Shown here one piece after another: positions 1 through 6,587 of a stretch of 36,136 nt of DNA. Source of the DNA: Verrucomicrobiia bacterium (GTDB lineage Bacteria > Verrucomicrobiota > Verrucomicrobiia > Palsa-1439). The DNA is taken from NCBI GenBank assembly GCA_022072455.1, contig JAJVHY010000034.1:1-36136 (forward strand). Direction: 5' to 3'. Made by a program: the position numbers and the translations under genes. A model generated the notes under the pieces. That model did not search any database, was not told where the DNA came from, and saw only the letters and a list, made by a program, of their open reading frames with translations. Position 1 is the first letter of the stretch, and the number at the start of each line of letters is the position of its first letter.

Positions 1-117
1 TCGCTTTCTTGGTGCTCAGACACCGTTGCTTGTTTAGGTTTGAGAGCGAGGAGCACTTCGTTTATGCTCCCCGCCATGCGCCGCTCAGTTTACTCCAACA
101 ACCGAGGGCTTAGATGA
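1..117 (+). CDS. Possible 3' end of an upstream small gene (partial)
   Basis: A reading frame enters from the window edge and ends at TGA 115-117, giving 38 residues that end in NNRGLR. The stop sits at the left edge of the first attC-like site, which is where cassette-borne genes usually end. No family is recognisable in so short a piece, and its codon use gives no strong coding signal. It could equally be noncoding. Confidence 0.25.
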   Translation, partial: SLSWCSDTVACLGLRARSTSFMLPAMRRSVYSNNRGLR

Positions 118-175
118 GTATCAATCCGCTGGAGGCAACGCGGCTTCGCCGCGTGCCTCAGCTTGAGCGATAGGC
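116..175. other. attC-like recombination site A
   Basis: The site has an imperfect palindrome at 128-144 and 148-162 with a TTC loop. Its left arm carries one unpaired G and one unpaired A, like the extrahelical bases of integron attC sites. The flanks read GAGTATC (116-122) and GATAGGC (169-175), so the ATC and GAT cores pair with each other but differ from the consensus AAC and GTT. The stretch CAATCCGCT (122-130) also occurs in site D. The next gene's ATG starts 3 nt after the right flank. No integron integrase lies in the window, so this is a structural call. Confidence 0.5.
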
Positions 176-177
176 GT

Positions 178-657
178 ATGAGTACGAAAGCTCCAGACAT
201 CAAGATTTCAGAGCTTGAGGGATTCGAGCAAGTTGCGTCCATTGTTGCAGGCCGTCCGCTCTACCATTTCAGTCGCGTCTATTCTTTCCGGTATCTCGGT
301 CGTCGAGAGGACGAGCTTGGTGATGCGTGTAGAGAGATTGAGCTTATCATGGAGGAGCTAGAGCCACCACGTGCGCAGATTGGTTTCCGGTTTCATCGAG
401 TTGCGGATGTTTCGTTCTATGGTTTTGGTCAGATTATGGGGCTGTACTTTCAGAGCATTCAGGAGCGAGGTTGGGAGCGGCTACGCTTCGAGGTCGGAGA
501 CTATGAGGATGGTCACATACATTTGTTTTGTCATCAGGTCTCTCTATTTGCCCCGGACGGGCGCGCCTATCAATCCGATGGAGCTATGATTTGTCAACTC
601 TGTCATTGTCATTGGTCATTGGGGTCAACTCTGGACACTGGACAGAATGCGGATTGA
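178..657 (+). CDS. Small orphan soluble protein with chimeric C-terminus
   Basis: This is a 159-residue protein without a signal peptide or membrane segment that I do not recognise. It is rich in acidic and aromatic residues, with a central stretch DVSFYGFGQIMGLYF. Size and composition would suit an immunity-like or orphan cassette protein, but that is a guess. ATG 178 is preferred. An in-frame TTG at 163 lies inside the attC-like site, and the same TTG-to-ATG spacing of 15 nt recurs at 2573/2588. The last 20 or so codons (from about 590) run through GTCATTG repeats and the left inverted repeat of the transposase unit. The natural C-terminus has therefore probably been replaced, and the gene may be truncated. 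Confidence 0.6.
   Translation: MSTKAPDIKISELEGFEQVASIVAGRPLYHFSRVYSFRYLGRREDELGDACREIELIMEELEPPRAQIGFRFHRVADVSFYGFGQIMGLYFQSIQERGWERLRFEVGDYEDGHIHLFCHQVSLFAPDGRAYQSDGAMICQLCHCHWSLGSTLDTGQNAD
615..646 (+). repeat. Left arm of RAYT inverted repeat
   Basis: This is identical to the reverse complement of 1625-1656 over 32 bases. Pairing stops on both sides, with a mismatch at 614/1657 and another at 647/1624. The arm lies inside the 3' end of the gene at 178-657, so its bases are translated there. Confidence 0.9.
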
Positions 658-689
658 CGCCGGGCCGTGGCCTCGGTAGGCTCGCGGAC

Positions 690-1646
690 ATGGCGCGACC
701 ATTGCGAGTCGAGTTCCCGAATGCGGCTTACCATGTGATGGCCCGCGGCAACGAACGCCGCGCCGTTTACCGCGACGACACGGATCGGCGCCGGTTCCTC
801 GAGACCCTGGGCGAGATGGTGGAGCGGTTTGGAGTGCGGTTGCACGCCTATTGTCTGATGCCGAATCATTATCACCTCTTGCTCGACACGCCGCAGGCGA
901 ATCTGAGTCAGGCGGTGGGCTGGTTGCAGGTGACGTACACGGTGCGGTTCAATCGGCGGCACCGACGGAGCGGCCATTTGTTTCAGGGGCGGTTCAAGGC
1001 GCAGTTGATCGAGGCCGATGAGTATGCGCAAGGCTTGGTGGAGTATGTGCATCTGAATCCGGTGCGCCCCCGGCAGAAAGCGGCGCGGCTCGACCCGGCG
1101 CGGGCGGGTGAATTAGACGACTATCGCTGGAGCAGTCATCGGGTGTACGCGGGATGGGAACGGAAGCCGGTCGGGTGGTTGTGCCGGGATTGGCTGCGGT
1201 ATTGGGGCGGGGTGCCGCGGGAAGCGCATCGGGAGTATCGCCGGTCGGTGGCGCGGTGGTTTGCGGGGGAAGTGGCGAATCCGTGGGCGGGGTTGGTGGG
1301 GGGGCTGGTGTTGGGCGGGGCGAAGTTGTTGGCCAAGGCGCAAGCGCAATTGGGGCGCCAGGCGCGCGCGGAGGAAACGCGGTGGCTGCGGCGGGAACAG
1401 GCCAGCGAGTTGCGGGAGCGTCTGGGAGAAGTGTTGGCGGTGGAAGGCGATGAACGGGTGAAGATTTGGGCGCGGGTGCGGTTGGGCGGGGAGCGCGGGG
1501 TGGTGGTGGCGCGGGAATTGGGTTATCAGGATGGCAGTGCGGTGGGACACGTGGTGCGGCGGTTGGAGCGCGCGAGTGGAAGGGATGCGGATCTCCAGCG
1601 CAAGCTGGCCCGCCTTCGGGAAAATCTGTCCAGTGTCCAGAGTTGA
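690..1646 (+). CDS. REP-associated tyrosine transposase (RAYT, Y1/IS200-like)
   Basis: This 318-residue single-strand DNA transposase of the HUH/Y1 superfamily should nick and join REP-like hairpins. The N-terminus MARPLRVEFPNAAYHV is typical of the family. The metal-binding HUH motif is H60-Y-H62 in MPNHYHLLL. Candidate nucleophile tyrosines are Y112 and Y119, just before HLNPVR. The C-terminal part (about 200-318) is Arg-rich and likely binds DNA. ATG 690 is chosen because family homology starts there, although the frame is open further upstream. The coding region is clearly more GC-rich and G-rich than the flanking cassette genes, in keeping with separate origin. The frame appears intact. 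Confidence 0.88.
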   Translation: MARPLRVEFPNAAYHVMARGNERRAVYRDDTDRRRFLETLGEMVERFGVRLHAYCLMPNHYHLLLDTPQANLSQAVGWLQVTYTVRFNRRHRRSGHLFQGRFKAQLIEADEYAQGLVEYVHLNPVRPRQKAARLDPARAGELDDYRWSSHRVYAGWERKPVGWLCRDWLRYWGGVPREAHREYRRSVARWFAGEVANPWAGLVGGLVLGGAKLLAKAQAQLGRQARAEETRWLRREQASELRERLGEVLAVEGDERVKIWARVRLGGERGVVVARELGYQDGSAVGHVVRRLERASGRDADLQRKLARLRENLSSVQS

Positions 1647-1656
1647 CCCCAATGAC
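1625..1656 (+). repeat. Right arm of RAYT inverted repeat
   Basis: This is the exact reverse complement of 615-646. It overlaps the last codons of the transposase (stop at 1644-1646). It is followed at 1657-1670 by a second GTTGACCCCAATGA, so the right side carries one and a half copies of the motif. Confidence 0.9.
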
Positions 1657-1665
1657 GTTGACCCC

Positions 1666-1734
1666 AATGATCGCGCCATCGGCCCGCAAGGCCCCGGCGA
1701 CTGGAGCGACCCGGCCACCATCATCGTGCCCTGA
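1666..1734 (+). pseudogene. Remnant C-terminus of an FN3-type protein
   Basis: Immediately right of the RAYT repeat a frame reads NDRAIGPQGPGDWSDPATII followed by VP and TGA (1732-1734). The pattern RAIGPQGPGDWSDPA is typical of the last strands of a fibronectin type III domain, as found at the ends of secreted proteins in this type of genome. No upstream part of such a protein exists here, since the frame to the left is transposase and repeat. A terminator-like hairpin follows at 1755-1797. I infer a gene end left behind after insertion or deletion at the RAYT unit. Confidence 0.5.
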
Positions 1735-1754
1735 GCCGGTAAGTTGATAATCCC

Positions 1755-1797
1755 GCAGGCCGTCCCGGCAAGTCCTGGGCGGCCTGTTGGTTTTGTT
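1755..1797 (+). terminator. Intrinsic terminator of the lost FN3 gene
   Basis: CAGGCCGTCCC (1756-1766) pairs with GGGCGGCCTG (1777-1786) with a single bulged T. The T-rich tract TTGGTTTTGTTG follows. It lies 20 bp after the stop of the FN3 remnant, which supports that remnant being a genuine gene end. Confidence 0.55.
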
Positions 1798-2156
1798 GAA
1801 CAACCCAGCCGCTGCTGGCGGCCGGGGAGAGCCGCCTCAAGGGGGTCAACGAGTGACAATTGACAAAATAACAGCGTGTGGAGTCAAGAGTTGACACAAA
1901 AGATGGGGCAAAGTGAATGCTGTCAAAAGTCAATCGTTGCCCCTCCCGAACGGCGGCACGGAGAGGAGGAGTGCCGGCAACGTGAACCGGCAACAGGGAA
2001 CCAGTCGGCGTGGAGAGTGGGGAGTTGACCCCGGTGACACGATTGACATATGCACGAGCGATTCCTATCGTACCGTCAGCGGACAGGGTTGGGAGCACTT
2101 TGTCAATCGCCTCTGACTTTGTCCCACTAATAATGTTCGGCGGAAGGAGAACAAAC
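1798..2156. other. Gene-free stretch with scattered RAYT-type motifs
   Basis: I see no convincing gene here. The stretch holds GGGGTCAAC (1842-1850) and GAGTTGACCCC (2022-2032), which match parts of the RAYT inverted repeat, plus a GAGTTGACAC variant near 1887-1896. A promoter-like sequence lies at 2043-2071 and a strong ribosome binding site AAGGAG just before 2157. Confidence 0.5.
2043..2071 (+). promoter_or_regulatory. Sigma-70-like promoter for the 2157 gene
   Basis: TTGACA (2043-2048), a 17-bp spacer and TATCGT (2066-2071) make a perfect -35 box and a 4 of 6 -10 box. It lies about 85 bp upstream of the first small membrane-protein gene. This is a pattern match only. Confidence 0.35.
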
Positions 2157-2576
2157 ATGATCTACTGGACTTGGTTCAATCTGCTGGGTGTCCTGCTCTC
2201 CGTCATTGCGGTGGTTGTATGCGTGTGGGCTTACCGGCGAAGCCGAAAGCTGGGATACATGCTCATCGCCGCCGGTGTGCTTTTCGGCGTGGTCACAATG
2301 GTTGCTTTCTCCGCAATCCACAAGGCGCGAGTGCGGGCTTGGTACGCCCAACATCAACTCGCCGAGGATGCCCACAAGGCATTCATGGAGGAGTCCAATG
2401 CAATCGCGAAGAAGTATTTTCCAGCTGGTAATCCCCCGACTGGTCCGTCCATTCACTTCCCGGTCGGCGCGGTTCTCGCATTAACTGGTCTGTGGTTGCT
2501 TGCACGAGCGGAGGGCAAGATACCGGCCGAACCAGACGCTGGAGGCCACGCGGCTGAGCCGCATGCCTCAGCTTGA
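2157..2576 (+). CDS. Small orphan membrane protein with hairpin-encoded tail
   Basis: This 139-residue protein is not recognised. Membrane segments are predicted at about 4-26, 31-53 and, more weakly, 104-120. Between them lies a charged helical stretch that probably faces one side of the membrane. ATG 2157 is chosen because AAGGAG stands 8 nt upstream; an in-frame start at 2010 would translate repeat DNA. The last 14 residues (EPDAGGHAAEPHASA) are encoded by attC-like site B. The frame reads GCC GAA C where a cassette site would be expected to read GCC TAA C, so a T-to-G change may have removed the original stop. The stop used overlaps the upstream TTG of the next gene. Confidence 0.65.
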   Translation: MIYWTWFNLLGVLLSVIAVVVCVWAYRRSRKLGYMLIAAGVLFGVVTMVAFSAIHKARVRAWYAQHQLAEDAHKAFMEESNAIAKKYFPAGNPPTGPSIHFPVGAVLALTGLWLLARAEGKIPAEPDAGGHAAEPHASA

Positions 2577-2585
2577 GCGAGACAG
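2526..2585. other. attC-like recombination site B
   Basis: The palindrome at 2538-2554 and 2558-2572 has a TGA loop and two unpaired bases (G and C) in its left arm. It matches site A at 39 of 43 positions including the shared TTGAGCGA. GCCGAAC (2526-2532) fits the core RYYYAAC in six of seven places, while the right flank GAGACAG is degenerate. The next ATG (2588) stands at the same distance as in site A. Confidence 0.5.
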
Positions 2586-2587
2586 AG

Positions 2588-3025
2588 ATGATGAATGCTG
2601 AGCACATTCTCCGGAGTCTGCGAACGTGGATGCATACAACGTTCGGATCAATCATGCTCTTCATCACCGCCTGCTGCTTGGGGGTTTTCGCTGCTCATCC
2701 GGCATTCGTGAGTCACGCGGGATTTCAAATGCTCCCGATCATTTGGTTGTTTTATGCGGGCATGAGTCTGATGATTCTGGTCGGCATCCCATTTGTGTTG
2801 CTCCAGCTCGCTTGTTTGTATTCGTTTCTTTTCACCGACCGGTCACGCTTACATCTTTTCTTTTTGGTATTACTGACCGAGTTTGTTCGGCTGTACCTCG
2901 TTCGTGCGTGCATGGGCCGGATTAGCCTGCCTATATATTTTGTCACTCTCGCGGCAGTATTGCATGTTTATTTTGGCGGAGTGTTGCTGGCGCGTTGGCT
3001 TGGAAGGATACTTCCAAGTGTCTAA
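2588..3025 (+). CDS. Small orphan polytopic membrane protein
   Basis: This 145-residue hydrophobic protein has about four membrane segments (around 18-38, 48-75, 85-105 and 113-135) and short charged loops. I do not recognise its family. ATG 2588 is chosen, and a second ATG follows directly. The TTG at 2573 lies in the hairpin site and is less likely. The stop codon TAA (3023-3025) lies inside GTCTAAC, a perfect match to the attC left core RYYYAAC. That is the usual way a cassette gene ends. It probably acts at the inner membrane, but its role is unknown. Confidence 0.62.
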   Translation: MMNAEHILRSLRTWMHTTFGSIMLFITACCLGVFAAHPAFVSHAGFQMLPIIWLFYAGMSLMILVGIPFVLLQLACLYSFLFTDRSRLHLFFLVLLTEFVRLYLVRACMGRISLPIYFVTLAAVLHVYFGGVLLARWLGRILPSV

Positions 3026-3090
3026 CAAGATCACTGGAGCTACCGGCTGGCCGCTGGCGCGGCCAGCCGTAGCGCACTTCCGACAGTAGC
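3020..3090. other. attC-like recombination site C
   Basis: GTCTAAC (3020-3026) matches the integron core RYYYAAC exactly, and AAG follows as in many attC sites. An imperfect palindrome pairs AGCTACCGGCTGGCCGC (3038-3054) with 3059-3075, with one unpaired C in the left arm and one mismatch. A clear right-hand GTTRRRY core is not visible, so the right half may be degenerate. Confidence 0.5.
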
Positions 3091-3102
3091 TGAAAGAGAG
3101 AC

Positions 3103-3552
3103 ATGACACAGGACGAAGATCATCTCAGGTTGCTCACCATATTCCACTACGTCGTCGCTGGACTGGCCGGCCTATTCGCATGCTTTCCGATTATTCATTT
3201 GGTTATCGGCTTGGTATTCATCCTTGCGCCACACAAGTTCGAGGGCAAGGGTGAGCCGCCGCCAGCGTGGTTCGGATGGCTGTTCGTGATTATTGCGAGT
3301 GTCTTCATCACGCTCGGATGGATATTTGCCGGTTTCGTTTTCGTTACGGCCCGCTTTCTCGCTAGGCGCAGGCGCTACATGTTCTGTCTAGTCATGGCTG
3401 GCGTGGAGTGTCTATTCATGCCATTCGGCACAGTGCTCGGAGTCTTCACCATCATCGTGCTGATGCGAGAGTCGGCGAAGCAGCTATTCACAGCTAACAA
3501 TCCGCTTCAGCCCACCGCTGTCCGCTCCGCGTCTCGCGGTGGCTCACCGTAG
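3103..3552 (+). CDS. Conserved small membrane protein with attC-encoded NPLQPTA tail
   Basis: This 149-residue protein starts MTQDEDHLRLLTIFHYVV, which I recognise as a recurring but uncharacterised family of small membrane proteins. Three to four membrane segments lie at about 14-38, 58-85 and 93-125, and the conserved stretch MPFGTVLGVFTIIVL is visible. A purine-rich AAAGAGAG precedes the ATG. The final residues NNPLQPTAVRSASRGGSP are encoded by the next attC-like site, because the protein frame passes the TAA in GCTAAC out of register. Tails of this NPLQPTA type are common in unrelated hypothetical proteins and fit read-through of attC DNA. Confidence 0.7.
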   Translation: MTQDEDHLRLLTIFHYVVAGLAGLFACFPIIHLVIGLVFILAPHKFEGKGEPPPAWFGWLFVIIASVFITLGWIFAGFVFVTARFLARRRRYMFCLVMAGVECLFMPFGTVLGVFTIIVLMRESAKQLFTANNPLQPTAVRSASRGGSP

Positions 3553-3561
3553 ACGTTTGGC
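3493..3561. other. attC-like recombination site D
   Basis: GCTAACAATCCGCTTCAGCC at the left and AGACGTTTGGC (3551-3561) at the right resemble classical attC ends; GTTTGGC fits GTTRRRY in six of seven places. AGCCCACCGC (3509-3518) pairs with GCGGTGGCT (3536-3544) with one unpaired C. The site lies between the NPLQPTA-tailed protein and the methyltransferase. This is the best overall match of the four sites. Confidence 0.55.
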
Positions 3562-3602
3562 CCTGACCGAATCTATTCACACCCGGAAGGCAACATTTCA
3601 CA

Positions 3603-4349
3603 ATGGACATCCCACGGATATTCAACATCACTGAAAGTGCTCACCGCATTCACAACCCGATCACACCCGAAAAGCTCGCCACTCTCGGCGCGGCGCTGCG
3701 TCTGGAATCGGGGGCCCGAGTGCTCGACCTCGGCAGCGGTTCGGGGGAGATGCTGTGCACCTGGGCCCGCGATCACGGCGTCAGCGGCACCGGCATCGAC
3801 CTGAGCCAGTTGTTCACCGAGCAAGCGAAACGCCGGGCGGAAGAACTCGGCGTCGCCGATCAAGTCAAGTTCATCCATGGCGATGCGGCCGGCTATGTTT
3901 CTGACGAGAAGTTCGATGTGGCAGCCTGTGTCGGTGCCACGTGGATTGGCGGGGGAGTCGCCGGCACGATCGAACTGCTGGCGCGGAGCCTGCGCACCGG
4001 AGGGATCATCCTCATCGGCGAGCCCTACTGGCGGCAGTTACCGCCGACGGAAACTGTTGCCAAGGGGTGTGAGGGCAGTTCAATCTCCGACTTTCTCAGG
4101 CTTCCAGAACTTCTCGCGTTTTTCGGCCGCCTTGGCTACGACGTCGTGGAAATGGTTCTGGCTGACCAAGACGGCTGGGACAGATACGAGGCGGCCAAGT
4201 GGCTCACCATGCGCCGATGGCTTGAAGCCAATCCCGACGACGAGTTCGCGAAAGATGTTCGAACCAAATTGACCTCGGAACCCGAGCGCTACGCCGCTTA
4301 CACGCGTGAATACCTGGGCTGGGGTGTGTTCGCGCTGATGGCTCGGTGA
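3603..4349 (+). CDS. Class I SAM-dependent methyltransferase
   Basis: This 248-residue cytosolic protein has the Rossmann methyltransferase fold. Motif I is LDLGSGSGE near residue 40, the acidic residue after beta-2 is in GIDLS, and motif IV is near FDVAACVGATWIGG. The later part contains GEPYWRQLPP and a C-terminal helical cap. The substrate cannot be read from the sequence; small-molecule methylation is the usual role of this subgroup. GGAAGG lies about 12 nt before the ATG. It follows attC-like site D by 41 bp and is the last gene of the cassette-like string. The frame is intact. Confidence 0.8.
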   Translation: MDIPRIFNITESAHRIHNPITPEKLATLGAALRLESGARVLDLGSGSGEMLCTWARDHGVSGTGIDLSQLFTEQAKRRAEELGVADQVKFIHGDAAGYVSDEKFDVAACVGATWIGGGVAGTIELLARSLRTGGIILIGEPYWRQLPPTETVAKGCEGSSISDFLRLPELLAFFGRLGYDVVEMVLADQDGWDRYEAAKWLTMRRWLEANPDDEFAKDVRTKLTSEPERYAAYTREYLGWGVFALMAR

Positions 4350-4859
4350 TGAGGGGATTGCCAGGCCGGTTCGCGGAAGACAGGAGTCAGGAGTCAGAAG
4401 TCAGTACCGGCTATGCTGTTCTCCGCGTCCTCTGTGGTTGCCGCGGGAGAGAGGAGTGCGGCGTGTCGTCTAATTGCCGAGAACGGCGTTTCGTCCGACT
4501 CAGCTCCCGCTCCTGTGGTGAGAAATCCTTCGCCAGGTTCAGGATGACAACCGGGAACCGGGGAGAGTGGTCAGCGGGCATCCGCCTTCGCCTGGCCTTC
4601 GGCGGACACGGCTGTCAGCAGTCAGGTATCAGCGTACATCGGCGGCATCGGCGGTTCCTTCCATTCCCATCCGCCTGTCCCGTCGGCGTCCGGGACGGAC
4701 GCGGCTACACCGGAAGCGGCGGGCGTTTCGCTCAACTGCGCCAGCCCTACCGGTATCCGTTTCATCTGTGCGATCTGTGTCCATCTGTGGCCTAACGCAG
4801 TTCTCGCTTGCTTCGTGGTCTTGGCGCTCTCCCTGTTCAATCCCCTGCTCCGCCGCGGG
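4350..4859. repeat. Gene-free stretch of dispersed repeat fragments
   Basis: This 510-bp region carries no convincing gene, although one frame stays open for about 150 codons. It contains a short tandem repeat of the unit GAGTCAG (about 4383-4404). It also holds a stretch ending CCAGGTTCAGGATGACAAC (about 4530-4553) and TCTGTGCGATCTGTGTCCAT (about 4765-4785). Similar phrases recur as noncoding repeats in many environmental bacterial genomes. The arrangement suggests accumulated repeats between the cassette region and the starch operon. Confidence 0.45.
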
Positions 4860-6587
4860 TCAGGCGATGCGCCAAATGGCGGACTGCCGGGGTGCGATCG
4901 TCGCGGAGCTGCCGGCCAAGGGGACATCGTGCAAGAGTTCGTGGCCGGTCAGATCTTCGCCAAAATCAATCACGTGCGGATTGGCACTGCGGTTGACCGC
5001 GACAAGGCACCGGTTGCCAGCCAGACGGCGTTCGTAGACGTAAAGCTCCCGGTCGTCGTCGGCAATGAGCGTGCGGAAAGTGCCGGTGCGGAGCGCGGGG
5101 TTGGCTTTGCGAATCGCGATGAGTTTTTGGTAGTGGGCGAAAAGTTGTTGATGTTGGAGTTCGGGTTTGTCCCACGGATAGCAGCGCCGGCAATCGGGGT
5201 CTTTCTCGCCTTCCAAGCCGATCTCGTCGCCGTAGAAGATGCAGGGCGCGCCTTCAAAGGTGAATTGGACGGTGGTGATGAGTTTCAGGGCCGTTTCATC
5301 GCGACCGGCGGCGGTCATGGGCCGCGGGGTGTCGTGGCTGCCGAGGAGGTTGAGCATGACGGCGGTGGCTTGTTCGGGATAGTCCACCGCGATTTGCCGG
5401 AGGGTGTGGTCGAGTTGCCGGACGGTCAGCTTTTGCTCAGCGAAACAGCCGAGCAACGCTTTCTGGAACCGGTAGTTCATCACGGCGTCAAATTGATCGC
5501 CTTGCAACCAGGAGGTGGCGTCGTCCCAGATTTCGCCGACGATGTAGGCCTCGGGGTTGACCGTTTTGACGGCTTGCCGGAACTTGGGCCAGAAACTTTG
5601 GATGACTTCGTTGGGCACGTCGAGCCGCCAGCCGTCAATGCCGGCTTGTTCGATCCAGTAGGTGGCGACGTCGAGGAAGTATTTTTCGACGGCCGGGTTG
5701 TGGTAATTGAGTTGCGGCAAGGTGTAGAACCCCCACCAGCAGTTGTAGTGGTCAAGCGCTTCCTGGTGGGTCTTGAAGCGGGCGGGAATCGGCCATTGCT
5801 TGATGAAGAACCAGTCCCAGTATTTCGACTTCGGCCCTTTTTTGCGAACGTCGAGGAAGTGCGGGTGGAGATTCGAGCAATGATTCAACACCGCGTCGAG
5901 GATGATGCGCAGGCCGCGTTGGTGACATTCCTTGACGAGTTTTTTCAGCAAGGCGAGGTCGCCGAAATGTTCGTCAATCTCGAAGTAATCAATGGTGTCG
6001 TATTTGTGGTTGCTGGCGCTTTTGAAAATCGGGGTGAGATAGAGCGCGTTGATGCCGAGGGTTTCGAGGTAGTCGAGTTTCTGGAGGATGCCGGCGAGGT
6101 CGCCGCCCATGAAGTTGCGGAGGGCGGGCGCAGTGCCCCAGGGCCGCGTGCCGGACGGGTCGTTGGAGCGGTCGCCATTGCAGAAGCGTTCGGGGAAGAT
6201 TTGGTAGAAGATCGCGTCGCGGACCCAGGCGGGCGTCGCGAAGGCGAGGTGGTCGGCGGGTTCATAGGTGAACCAGTCCGGTGGTTGGCCGCCATTGAAG
6301 TGGGTGCCGGTCGGAGTCACCCACCGTTCCAGACCGCAGGAGAAAACCTTGAAGGCGTACTCGGTCCGGTGCGCCGCGGGAATGGTGACGCTGTAGTACT
6401 CCTGACCGTGGGTGTGGCCAATGTAATGAAACGGGTATTCGCCCCCGCCGCGCACGACGACGTGGCCCTGCCGGATCTCGTCGCAGTCGCTTTGGAGCTT
6501 TAAGAGAACCTGCGTGGCGTCGAGTTTGTTGACGTAGCGCCGCGAGTGCGGGTCGTGGCGCATGCAGGTATGGACAGTCTCAATCAC
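4860..6587 (-). CDS. GH13 alpha-amylase family enzyme (neopullulanase/cyclomaltodextrinase type)
   Basis: This 575-residue glycoside hydrolase should split alpha-1,4 (and perhaps alpha-1,6) links in maltodextrins. Residues 1-120 form an N-terminal beta domain like that of maltogenic amylases. The TIM barrel carries region I DAVLNHC (about 231), region II GWRLDVPNEV with nucleophile Asp (about 321), region III GEIWD with acid Glu (about 351) and region IV LLGSHDTPR (about 417). A C-terminal beta domain closes the protein. There is no signal peptide, so it should act in the cytoplasm on imported oligosaccharides. Its ATG overlaps the stop of the upstream glucoamylase gene by 4 bp, indicating translational coupling. 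It is the last gene of the operon. Confidence 0.9.
   Translation of the reverse strand: MIETVHTCMRHDPHSRRYVNKLDATQVLLKLQSDCDEIRQGHVVVRGGGEYPFHYIGHTHGQEYYSVTIPAAHRTEYAFKVFSCGLERWVTPTGTHFNGGQPPDWFTYEPADHLAFATPAWVRDAIFYQIFPERFCNGDRSNDPSGTRPWGTAPALRNFMGGDLAGILQKLDYLETLGINALYLTPIFKSASNHKYDTIDYFEIDEHFGDLALLKKLVKECHQRGLRIILDAVLNHCSNLHPHFLDVRKKGPKSKYWDWFFIKQWPIPARFKTHQEALDHYNCWWGFYTLPQLNYHNPAVEKYFLDVATYWIEQAGIDGWRLDVPNEVIQSFWPKFRQAVKTVNPEAYIVGEIWDDATSWLQGDQFDAVMNYRFQKALLGCFAEQKLTVRQLDHTLRQIAVDYPEQATAVMLNLLGSHDTPRPMTAAGRDETALKLITTVQFTFEGAPCIFYGDEIGLEGEKDPDCRRCYPWDKPELQHQQLFAHYQKLIAIRKANPALRTGTFRTLIADDDRELYVYERRLAGNRCLVAVNRSANPHVIDFGEDLTGHELLHDVPLAGSSATIAPRQSAIWRIA

Larger units (their letters stand above)
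615..1656 (+). mobile_element. RAYT transposase unit bounded by a perfect 32-bp inverted repeat
   Basis: Bases 615-646 and 1625-1656 are exact reverse complements and enclose a single Y1-type transposase gene. The repeat contains GGGGTCAACTCTGG on the left and its complement on the right. Outside the right arm the sequence GTTGACCCCAATGA is repeated once more (1657-1670). No target-site duplication is evident. RAYT genes are known to be associated with REP-like palindromes, and the repeat motif recurs elsewhere in the window (1841-1850, 2022-2032, 34943-34953, 35046-35067). Confidence 0.7.

Noticed and set aside
4346-4795. Plus-strand frame of about 150 codons after the methyltransferase
   Set aside because: It consists of repeat-derived noncoding phrases, is Arg/Cys-rich and shows no family features.
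4815-6503. Plus-strand open frame of about 560 codons
   Set aside because: It is the exact antisense of the GH13 gene, has valine/glycine-rich composition without domains, and no ribosome site. GC-rich codon use of the real gene creates it.
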